This document shows, piece after piece, positions 1 through 5,549 of a stretch of DNA of 5,549 nt (position 1 is the stretch's first letter; each line of letters starts with the position of its first letter). The position numbers and the translations under genes were made by a program. This DNA comes from Caulobacteraceae bacterium (GTDB taxonomy: Bacteria > Pseudomonadota > Alphaproteobacteria > Caulobacterales > Caulobacteraceae). The stretch lies in NCBI GenBank assembly GCA_028291305.1, contig JAQGII010000003.1, positions 1 through 5,549 on the forward strand. The letters are read 5' to 3'. The notes below the pieces were generated by a model. That model saw only the letters and a list, made by a program, of their open reading frames with translations, did not search any database and was not told where the DNA came from.

Positions 1-108
1 CGAGCCGGCGTGCAGTGCTACCTGCCCAAGCCGTTCGACGAAGGCCACTTGCTCACATGCGTTCGGGTGGCGCTTGAGACGCGACCGCGGGATGGAAGAA
101 AACAATGA
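1..108 (+). CDS. Response-regulator receiver domain, C-terminal end only (5' end outside window)
   Basis: The frame from base 1 to the TGA at 106-108 gives 35 residues containing GVQCYLPKPFDEGHLL. The K-P-F/Y triad after a hydrophobic strand is the beta5-alpha5 signature of CheY-like receivers. The Lys at codon 10 matches the invariant Lys that contacts the phosphoryl Asp, and the following residues form helix alpha5. The protein ends about 25 residues after that Lys, so the receiver is its last domain. It is therefore a stand-alone receiver or the C-terminal receiver of a hybrid kinase, not an OmpR- or FixJ-type regulator with a C-terminal DNA-binding domain. The phosphorylatable Asp and N-terminus lie before base 1. 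The stop overlaps the next gene's start (ATGA), indicating one transcript. Its partner kinase and signal cannot be told. Confidence 0.85.
   Translation, partial: RAGVQCYLPKPFDEGHLLTCVRVALETRPRDGRKQ
94..98 (+). promoter_or_regulatory. Shine-Dalgarno-like site for the winged-helix ATPase gene
   Basis: GGAAG lies 6 nt before the ATG at 105, inside the last codons of the receiver gene. It is a moderate match to the anti-SD sequence. It supports the ATG at 105 as the start over the in-frame GTG at 246, which has no clear SD in front of it. Confidence 0.5.
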
Positions 109-1769
109 CTCTCGCACAATCGAACCCTCACCGACACTCGTACGGAGAACTCGGGCCCGTCGGTGATGCCTTGCCCGGCGTTGTCGGTCACGCCATCCCC
201 GCACAGGACGTCGACACCCACGGTCGCACACGCAGCGAACCCGCTGTGAGCGACGGCCCCCGCCCGCGTGCGATCGGGTTTGGACGCTTCAGCCTGCTGA
301 CCTACAGTCGCGAGCTTCTCGCTGACGGGATGCCCGTACCGCTCGGCAGTCGCGCAATCGACGTTCTCTTTGCTCTGATCGAAGGCCGCGGCCTGCTGGT
401 CACCAAGGACGAACTTCTCAGCCGCGTTTGGCCGACGACGTCGGTCGAGGAGAATTGCCTGCAGTTCCAGATTTCGACGTTGCGCAAGGCGCTGGGCAAA
501 GATCGCGACTTCATAAGAACCGTGTCCGGCCGTGGCTATCGGTTCGTCGCCGAGCTCACCACCTCGGCGCCTGATGCTGGCGCCCAACAGGCCGACGCAG
601 CGTTCAACCGAGTTGGCGGCGCGGTTGTACAGGCCACGGGTTCGAAACCGCACCACAACCTCCCGGCGGCCACGTCGGATCTGATCGGGCGCGAGGTCCA
701 GCTCGAGGATGTCGCGGCGCTTGTCTCGGCAAACCGCCTGGTCACGCTGGTGGGCGCGGGGGGTATCGGCAAGACGCGGCTGGCCGTCGAACTGGGACGG
801 CGCGTGCTTGAGGACTTCGCCGATGGCGTCTGGATCGTCGAACTTGGACCCTTGTCGGATCCCGCGCTCGTGCTGCCCGCCATTGCTTCAGCCCTCGGCC
901 TCAGCGATGCAGTGACCTCGCCCAACGATCTCGCCGCGGCGCTCGCCTCAAGCCGGTTGCTGCTGGTGCTCGACAATTGCGAGCACCTGATCGGCGCTGC
1001 GGCGGTGATCGTCGAAGCGCTGCTGCATGGGAACGCGTCGATGCAGGTGATGGCCACGAGCCGGGAGCCCTTGCGGGCTGAAGCGGAATGGGTCTATCGC
1101 GTGCCGCCACTCGATGTGCCGCCCGAGGGCGCCGAGGAGCTCGAGGAGCTGATGCGGCATAGCGCGGCAAAGCTGTTCATGGCGCGCACGTTCGCGGCCG
1201 AGCCACGTTCGCAGCCCGACGCGCGCATGGGCGCTGCGGCGGCGAAGATCTGCCGGCGCCTCGACGGCATTCCCCTGGCTATCGAACTCGCCGCGGCGAC
1301 CGCGGCGGTGCTTGGAGTCGAGTGGCTCGCCTCGCGAGTGGATGATCAACTAAGCCTGCTCACCGCCGGCCGCCGCACGGCGCCGACCCGGCAGCAGACG
1401 CTGCGGGGAACCCTCGACTGGAGTTACGATCTGCTGTCCGAGCCTGAGCGCGCGGTCATGCGACGCCTTGCGGTGTTCGGCGGTGAATTCACGATGGAGG
1501 AAGCGAGCGCCGTCGCGGCGAACAGCGACGTCGCGGCATCGCAGGTCCTGGCGAGCGTTGCGCACCTCGTCACCAAGTCTCTCGTCGTCCGCGACGATTC
1601 TCAGCCAACGCCGCGCTTCCGCCTGCTCCAGACGATGCGCGCCTATGCCATGGCCAAGCTCACGGAAAGCGGCGAGTTCGAATCCATGGCCCAAGCTATG
1701 CTTAAGCGCGCCACCTTCGCCCGGCCCATGGCCCGGTTGCGCGCGGCTCAAGCCCCGGCGGTCACCTGA
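105..1769 (+). CDS. Winged-helix transcriptional regulator with NB-ARC/AP-ATPase-like STAND ATPase domain, C-terminally truncated
   Basis: Predicted cytoplasmic DNA-binding ATPase. Residues about 57-149 form an OmpR/CadC-type winged helix, with LRKALG and the wing motif SGRGYRFV. After a linker (150-190) comes the STAND-type ATPase: Walker A GAGGIGKT at 217-224, Walker B LLLVLDNCEHL at 285-295 (Asp290), the TSREPL sensor motif at 318-323 and the GxPLAIELAA motif at 388-397. A helical/winged segment follows, including TLRGTLDWSYDLL, LAVFGGEF and RFRLLQTMRAYA. Relatives of this type (COG3903-like fusions) usually run to about 900 residues or more, with TPR-like helical repeats that sense the signal. 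This one stops at 554, and resemblance ends near residue 527 (ESGEFES). The ATG at 105 is chosen for the ATGA overlap and GGAAG site. It adds about 50 low-complexity residues before the winged helix, so the GTG at 246 is an alternative. DNA binding and ATPase activity look intact; the sensing region is absent. The target genes are unknown. Confidence 0.88.
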   Translation: MTLAQSNPHRHSYGELGPVGDALPGVVGHAIPAQDVDTHGRTRSEPAVSDGPRPRAIGFGRFSLLTYSRELLADGMPVPLGSRAIDVLFALIEGRGLLVTKDELLSRVWPTTSVEENCLQFQISTLRKALGKDRDFIRTVSGRGYRFVAELTTSAPDAGAQQADAAFNRVGGAVVQATGSKPHHNLPAATSDLIGREVQLEDVAALVSANRLVTLVGAGGIGKTRLAVELGRRVLEDFADGVWIVELGPLSDPALVLPAIASALGLSDAVTSPNDLAAALASSRLLLVLDNCEHLIGAAAVIVEALLHGNASMQVMATSREPLRAEAEWVYRVPPLDVPPEGAEELEELMRHSAAKLFMARTFAAEPRSQPDARMGAAAAKICRRLDGIPLAIELAAATAAVLGVEWLASRVDDQLSLLTAGRRTAPTRQQTLRGTLDWSYDLLSEPERAVMRRLAVFGGEFTMEEASAVAANSDVAASQVLASVAHLVTKSLVVRDDSQPTPRFRLLQTMRAYAMAKLTESGEFESMAQAMLKRATFARPMARLRAAQAPAVT

Positions 1770-1853
1770 GACATTCAGCCTGTCGGCGGCCGGCGGCAAT
1801 TCAGGCCTGACGCCTAACCGTTCAGCCCGCTGACCCGGTCGATCCATCGCCGA

Positions 1854-1872
1854 CGGAGCGCCAGGCGCTCCG
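1854..1872. repeat. 19-nt perfect inverted repeat (hairpin), possible bidirectional terminator
   Basis: CGGAGCGCCAGGCGCTCCG is perfectly self-complementary around its central A. As RNA it can form an 8-bp GC-rich stem with a CAG loop from either strand. It lies 85 bp after the stop of the winged-helix ATPase gene and about 220 bp after the stop of the pump gene, where a shared terminator for two convergent genes would be useful. Neither strand has a T-run after the stem, so it does not fit a canonical intrinsic terminator. It could instead be an mRNA 3'-end-stabilising hairpin or a REP-like element. The structure is certain; the function is not. Confidence 0.6.
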
Positions 1873-1877
1873 GCGCA

Positions 1878-2062
1878 GCCGAGGCGTCGGACTCCCCCGC
1901 TGACGAGATTGGAAATCTGGACGCTGAGCCAGGCGAACCGCGGCGTCGATGCCCTGTGGGGCCAGGTCGACGACCCCATTCAGGAGGAGGACCCGCGCGT
2001 TCGAGACGCTCCGCCGGGGCATCCTCGAGGGCCGGCGCGAGCTTCAGCCGACCGACGACCGG
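1878..2062 (-). pseudogene. LysR-type transcriptional regulator remnant (substrate-binding domain fragment, frameshifted)
   Basis: Read on the minus strand, bases 2062 to about 1996 give PVVGRLKLAPALEDAPAERL. A shift of frame near 1995 then gives RVLLLNGVVDL followed by APQGIDAAVRLAQRPD, down to about 1915. A second shift gives SNLVSGGVRRLG, ending near 1878. In order and spacing these match the first part of the LysR effector-binding domain, whose usual pattern is PVxFGRxxIAPxL, then VxLxLxLxDxxVDLVxxGxDxAxRxG, then DSSLVARRLG. The pieces keep strong wobble GC bias in their own frames, as real former coding sequence would. The N-terminal HTH, which should lie above 2062, is absent because the pump's 3' end is there. 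The C-terminal subdomain is not clearly recognisable below 1878, although a weak RLNVSGD near 1770-1785 could be the RLxVNSGD stretch. At least two frameshifts and loss of both ends mean it is non-functional. The assignment rests on motif recall, not on alignment. Confidence 0.6.
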
Positions 2063-2091
2063 GGATCTTCACGGGTTCCTGGACATCGGTC

Positions 2092-5000
2092 TTACATGTC
2101 GGCTGGGATGGCCGAGGGGTCCGTCGCCTCGGCCGACCTTTTCGGCGCGCGCGCGTGCACGAGGCTGAACATGGTCGGCACAAAGATGAGGGTTGCGCAG
2201 GTGGCGAACAACAGGCCCCCGATCACAGCGCGGCCCAGCGGGCCGTTCTGCCCAGGCAGGAGGGCCATTGGCACCATCCCGATGATCATCGCCAGCGCGG
2301 TCATGATGACGGGCCGGAATCGTGTGCTGCCCGCCTCCATGGCGGCGGTCACGGCGTCCACGCCGTCCGCCAAGCGCTCACGGGCGAAGGCGATCACCAG
2401 GATGCTGTTGGCGGTGGCGACGCCCATGCACATGATCGCGCCGGTGAGCGCCGGAACAGAGAGCGTCGTGCCGGTGGCGAACAGAATCCAGACGATGCCG
2501 GCGAGCGCGGTCGGCAGCGCCGTGATGATCACGAAGGGATCCAGCCACGACTGGAAATTGACGACGATCAGGAAGTAGATGAGCACGATCGCCAGGGCGA
2601 GGCCGGCGAACAGCTGGAGATAGGCGCTCGACATCGTCTGCACCTGTCCGCGCAACACGACGCTGGCGCCGTGCGGCAGATCGCCGGCCGTCGCCTTGAT
2701 CGCCGCGCGGATATCGCCGGCGATGCCTCCGAGGTCCCGGCCCTGCGGGGTCGCATAGATGTCGATGACCGGGCGGACATCGTAGTGGGACACGAGGGCG
2801 TCGCTGGGGGCCCGCTGGATCGTGGCCAGCCCGCCCAGAAGTTGCGATCCGGTGTCGGGGCCGCCCCCTGCGGTCAACGGAATGTTCTGGAGCGCCCCCA
2901 TGGTGTCGATCTGGGTCTGCGGAGTCTGAACGGCGACCGGGTAGGAAATTCCGGTTTTGGGGTTCAGCCAGAAGGTGGGGTTGGTCTGGGTGCTGCCCGC
3001 CAGGGTGTCGAGCATGGCGGTGGAGGTCTCTCGCTCAGTGATGCCCGCCAAGCCCGCCAGGGAGCGGTCGACGTTCACGTTCAAGGTCGGTTGCTGGAAG
3101 GCCTGCTCGATACGCGGGTCGGCGACTCCCGGAATCTTGCTGATCCGGGACAGCAGTTCGTTGGCGTACTTGCGGTTCGCCTGCACATTGTTGCCGACGA
3201 CCTGCAGATCGATTGGCGCAGGCAGGCCGAAATTCAGGATCTGGCTGACGATGTCGGCGGGCAGGAAGGAGAAGGTGACACCCGGGAACAGGGCCGGCAG
3301 CTTTTCCCGCATCGTTCGGACATAGCCGGCGGTCGGCGCGTGCTTCGCGGTCAGGCTGATCAGGATGTCGCCGTCTGCGGTGCTGATCGTCCCCGAGTTG
3401 TTATAGGCCATGTTGATGCCACTGACGCTGACGCCGATGTTGTCGACGACGCCGGCCAACTGATCGGCCGGGATGATCTTCCGGATCGCCAGGCCGACCT
3501 TGTCGGAGAGCTTCGTGGTGTCCTCGATCCGGGTGCCGGTCTGGGCCCGGACATGCAGCTTGATCTGACCGCCGTCGACCGCGGGGAAGAAGTCCTGGCC
3601 GAGCATCGGCACCAGGCCCATCGAGAGCAGAGAAGCGACCAGAAATCCGGCGATCAACTTGCGCCGGTTCTGCAGGCTCAGCTGCAGCAGGCCGCGATAG
3701 TGTTGACGCACCCCTTCGAACCGATGCTCGAAGCCTCTTTGAAATCTGACCAGCGGGTTGTTGCCTGGGTGAGCCGAGGGCTCCGCACCCTCGCCGCGGG
3801 GGGCTGCCCGGCGCAGGAGGCGGATCGCCAGCGTCGGCACCAGAGTGTAGGTCAGCACATAGGAGGCGATCAGCGCGAAGATGACCGCCTCGGCGAGCGG
3901 CCGGAACAGATAGCCGGCGATGCCGCCCAGCGCGAACATCGGCACGAAGGCGATGCAGATGCAGGCGAGCGAGACGGTCGCTGGGATCATGATCTCCCGG
4001 GCGCCGTGCACGATCGCGGATTCGATGTCCTGACCGAGGTCGAGGTGTCGGTTGACGTTCTCGATCGTCACGGTGGCGTCGTCGACGAGGATGCCGACGG
4101 CGAGCGCCAGGCCGCCGAGGGTCATGACATTGATGGTCTCGCCCAGCAGCGAGAGCGCCGTCACCGACGACAGGATCGCGAGCGGGATCGAGATCGTGAT
4201 GATCAGGGTCGAGCGCCAGCTGCCGAGGAACAGCAGGATCATGGTCGCGGTCAGCGCCGCCGCGATCAGCGCCTCGCGGGCGACGTCCGACACCGCGCTG
4301 GTCACGTATCCGGACTGGTCCCCGACGGTCGTCAGCTTCAGACTCGCCGGCAGGGTCTGTGCGACGCCCGGCAGGCGCGCCTTGATGCCGGAAATGATGT
4401 TCAGGGTTGAGGTCGCGCCGCCTTTGATGACCGACAACAGGACGGCGTTCTTACCGTCGACATGGACGACGATGGTCTGCGGCGGGCTGCCGCTGTGCAC
4501 ATAGGCCACGTCGCGCATGTAGATGACCGCGCCATTGACCGTCTTGACTGGCAGGTTGTTGAACGCGTCGATCGTGTCGGGCGAGTTGTTGAGGTTCACC
4601 GTATAATCGAACGTCCCCATCTTCTGGTTGCCGACCGGAGTGATCAGGTTCTGCGCCGCCAGGGCGTTGACGACGTCGTTCGCCGACAGGCCGTAGGTGT
4701 GCAGGGCTTGCTGATTGAGGTCCGCCTGGATCTGCGGGACCAAGCCGCCGTAGGGCAAGGGGATGGCCGCGCCGGGGACCGAGGCGAGTTGCGGGCGGAT
4801 GATGCTGCTGGCTTCGTCGAACAGGGCCGCCTGAGAGAGTTTGGCGCTCGACAGCGCAATCTGCAGGATCGGCACGCTCGACGCATCAAAGCGCAGGATG
4901 GTCGGCGGCGTGATCCCGGCCGGCATCTGCTTGAGAACCGTCTGCGACATGCCGGAGACTTGAGCCATCGCCTCGCTGATGTTCACGCTCGGCTGGAAGA

Positions 5001-5286
5001 AGATCTTGACGATGCCGTAGTTGGCCATCGACACAGACTCGAGGTGCTCAATGTTGTTCACGCTCGTGGTGGCGGCGCGCTCATAGTAGGTGACGATGCG
5101 TCCCGCCATGTTGTCGGGTGAGAGGCCGGTGTAGCTAAAGACGACACTGACCACCGGGATGTTGATGTTGGGGAAGATGTCGGTCGGCGTGCGGAACACC
5201 GAGATGACGCCGAAAATCAGAATCAGCAGCGCCATGACGATGAAGGTGTAGGGGCGGCGCAAGGCGAGCTTGACGATTCCAACCAT
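2092..5286 (-). CDS. RND-superfamily efflux permease, HAE1 (AcrB-like) inner-membrane subunit
   Basis: Predicted proton-driven exporter taking substrates from the periplasm or membrane to an adaptor and outer-membrane channel. Its 1064 residues match the family's usual 1030-1070. TM1 (about 12-30) precedes the first periplasmic porter half (about 35-330), which contains PTDIFPNINIPVV. TM2-6 span about 338-490, TM7 542-561 leads into GQDFFPAVD, the second porter half covers about 565-880, and TM8-12 span about 893-1043. TM4 carries the HAE1 pattern GILVDDATVTIEN with both relay aspartates (Asp402, Asp403; AcrB D407/D408), which argues against a CusA-type metal pump. TM11 has RFRPVIMTALA, keeping the AcrB R971 and T978 equivalents (Arg989, Thr996). 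At the AcrB Lys940 position TM10 has Ala959 (GVATANSIL). The start ATG at 5284-5286 follows GGAGG at 5 nt. No adaptor or channel gene adjoins it within the window. The substrate cannot be inferred. The gene looks intact. Confidence 0.95.
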   Translation of the reverse strand: MVGIVKLALRRPYTFIVMALLILIFGVISVFRTPTDIFPNINIPVVSVVFSYTGLSPDNMAGRIVTYYERAATTSVNNIEHLESVSMANYGIVKIFFQPSVNISEAMAQVSGMSQTVLKQMPAGITPPTILRFDASSVPILQIALSSAKLSQAALFDEASSIIRPQLASVPGAAIPLPYGGLVPQIQADLNQQALHTYGLSANDVVNALAAQNLITPVGNQKMGTFDYTVNLNNSPDTIDAFNNLPVKTVNGAVIYMRDVAYVHSGSPPQTIVVHVDGKNAVLLSVIKGGATSTLNIISGIKARLPGVAQTLPASLKLTTVGDQSGYVTSAVSDVAREALIAAALTATMILLFLGSWRSTLIITISIPLAILSSVTALSLLGETINVMTLGGLALAVGILVDDATVTIENVNRHLDLGQDIESAIVHGAREIMIPATVSLACICIAFVPMFALGGIAGYLFRPLAEAVIFALIASYVLTYTLVPTLAIRLLRRAAPRGEGAEPSAHPGNNPLVRFQRGFEHRFEGVRQHYRGLLQLSLQNRRKLIAGFLVASLLSMGLVPMLGQDFFPAVDGGQIKLHVRAQTGTRIEDTTKLSDKVGLAIRKIIPADQLAGVVDNIGVSVSGINMAYNNSGTISTADGDILISLTAKHAPTAGYVRTMREKLPALFPGVTFSFLPADIVSQILNFGLPAPIDLQVVGNNVQANRKYANELLSRISKIPGVADPRIEQAFQQPTLNVNVDRSLAGLAGITERETSTAMLDTLAGSTQTNPTFWLNPKTGISYPVAVQTPQTQIDTMGALQNIPLTAGGGPDTGSQLLGGLATIQRAPSDALVSHYDVRPVIDIYATPQGRDLGGIAGDIRAAIKATAGDLPHGASVVLRGQVQTMSSAYLQLFAGLALAIVLIYFLIVVNFQSWLDPFVIITALPTALAGIVWILFATGTTLSVPALTGAIMCMGVATANSILVIAFARERLADGVDAVTAAMEAGSTRFRPVIMTALAMIIGMVPMALLPGQNGPLGRAVIGGLLFATCATLIFVPTMFSLVHARAPKRSAEATDPSAIPADM

Positions 5287-5291
5287 TCACC

Positions 5292-5296
5292 CCTCC
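5292..5296 (-). promoter_or_regulatory. Shine-Dalgarno site of the RND permease gene
   Basis: On the minus strand GGAGG lies 5 nt upstream of the ATG at 5284-5286. It is a near-consensus ribosome-binding site and fixes this start just before the conserved first transmembrane helix. No convincing -35/-10 pair was found between it and the upstream gene end, so whether the pump has its own promoter is undecided. Confidence 0.8.
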
Positions 5297-5349
5297 GCGC
5301 GACAGCGGCTACGTTGCCAAGGCGCCGAGCGGAGCGTCCGGCCAGCGTC

Positions 5350-5385
5350 CCAAGACTACGACCCGATCGACGCGGGGGTCCTTGG
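5350..5385. repeat. Imperfect inverted repeat in the leader of the RND gene
   Basis: CCAAG (5350-5354) pairs with CTTGG (5381-5385), and GACCC (5360-5364) pairs with GGGTC (5376-5380). The right-hand arms are directly adjacent, while the left-hand arms are split by ACTAC, giving a 10-bp stem with a 5-nt bulge. It lies 64-99 bp upstream of the pump's start codon. It could be an operator half-site pair, a leader RNA structure, or chance in GC-rich DNA. Confidence 0.3.
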
Positions 5386-5472
5386 CCGACCGTTGAGCTG
5401 TTATGAGAAAGGCTGAGCCGGTCCGGCGTGGGCCAGGGGCATGCTCGTGACGCCGGCTTCAAGCCTTCGGCG

Positions 5473-5488
5473 GGCCGCGCCCGCGGCC
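5473..5488 (-). terminator. GC-rich hairpin just after the upstream minus-strand gene
   Basis: GGCCGC and GCGGCC form a 6-bp all-GC stem with a 4-nt loop, starting 7 nt after the stop codon of the partial minus-strand gene. The position suits a terminator or attenuator separating that gene from the pump. No T-tract follows, and such palindromes are common in DNA of this composition. Confidence 0.25.
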
Positions 5489-5495
5489 GGGGATC

Positions 5496-5549
5496 TCAGC
5501 GCTCGGCGGCGGCGCGGAGCAGGACGGGAATCGACTTGTAGGACGGCGT
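5496..5549 (-). CDS. C-terminal end of an unidentified minus-strand gene (5' end outside window)
   Basis: Reading from 5549 downwards, one frame gives TPSYKSIPVLLRAAAER and a TGA at 5498-5496. Sixteen of the 17 sense codons end in G or C, as in the neighbouring genes, and the other two minus-strand frames lack this bias, which supports real coding. Seventeen residues are too few to name a family. The end does not resemble the usual tail of an adaptor protein or an outer-membrane efflux channel, but that is weak evidence. It is co-oriented with the pump, with a gap of about 210 bp. Confidence 0.4.
   Translation of the reverse strand, partial: TPSYKSIPVLLRAAAER

Larger units (their letters stand above)
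1770..2091. other. Convergent intergenic region with gene debris
   Basis: These 322 bp separate two genes that converge. No intact gene is supported on either strand. They contain a 19-nt perfect palindrome and, on the minus strand, a frameshifted LysR-like fragment. Wobble-position GC bias is still visible in pieces but jumps between reading frames, as expected of decayed coding DNA. No T-tract terminator, insertion-sequence ends or tRNA were seen. Confidence 0.7.

Noticed and set aside
948..1979. Two long minus-strand open frames opposite the winged-helix ATPase gene
   Set aside because: The parts lying over the ATPase gene are shadows of its strongly supported coding sequence. Only the part beyond 1770 has independent content, and that is covered by the LysR remnant.
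2000..2040. Plus-strand FETLRRGILEGR resembling the start of a GntR-type winged helix
   Set aside because: The match is short and is not followed by the expected GntR motif. The same DNA read on the minus strand gives a longer and better ordered LysR match.
1909..4410. 833-residue plus-strand open frame starting with TTG
   Set aside because: It is antisense to the RND permease. Its product is a monotone D/R/G/H/Q-rich string with no domain, which is typical of the shadow frame of a GC-rich membrane-protein gene.
4462..5121. 219-residue plus-strand open frame
   Set aside because: Antisense shadow of the pump's N-terminal porter region, with the same D/R/V/H-rich composition and no recognisable motif.
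5400..5405. CATAAC on the minus strand as a -10 element for the pump
   Set aside because: No -35-like hexamer lies at 16-18 bp spacing (the sequence there is CGCCGG-like), so a promoter call is not supported.
5287..5495. Minus-strand frames running through the pump leader, one continuing past the pump's start codon
   Set aside because: No frame has consistent wobble bias throughout or recognisable motifs. The strong ribosome site and the TM1 signature fix the pump start at 5286.

Overview
The window is GC-rich, with almost every wobble position G or C, and it reads as a Gram-negative proteobacterial chromosome. An RND inner-membrane pump needs a two-membrane envelope. The winged-helix/ATPase regulator beside a receiver-domain protein is an arrangement common in Rhizobiales-type Alphaproteobacteria and also found in Burkholderia-type organisms. 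The exact taxon is inference.

Layout. Bases 1-108 (+) are the last 35 codons of a response-regulator receiver domain. It overlaps by an ATGA junction a 554-residue regulator (105-1769, +) made of an OmpR-type winged helix and an NB-ARC/AP-ATPase-like STAND ATPase core. The C-terminal helical repeat region usual for that family is missing. Bases 1770-2091 carry no intact gene, but on the minus strand they hold what looks like a frameshifted LysR-type substrate-binding-domain remnant and a 19-nt perfect palindrome. Bases 2092-5286 (-) encode a complete 1064-residue HAE1-type RND efflux permease that converges on the regulator. Upstream of the pump come a leader of about 210 bp and the last 17 codons of an unidentified minus-strand gene that leaves the window.

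How it fits together. The receiver protein and the winged-helix ATPase are probably co-transcribed and translationally coupled, forming a signalling/transcription unit whose targets cannot be read from here. The pump would need a periplasmic adaptor and an outer-membrane channel to work as a tripartite exporter. Neither is visible, so they must lie beyond 5549 or elsewhere.

The most unusual part is the convergent junction. The regulator loses family resemblance near base 1685, and the LysR remnant lacks both its HTH and its C-terminal end. The pump's stop codon lies only about 30 bp beyond the remnant. I read about 1685-2091 as a rearrangement/decay scar. No RNA genes, CRISPR arrays, insertion sequences or complete novel system were found.
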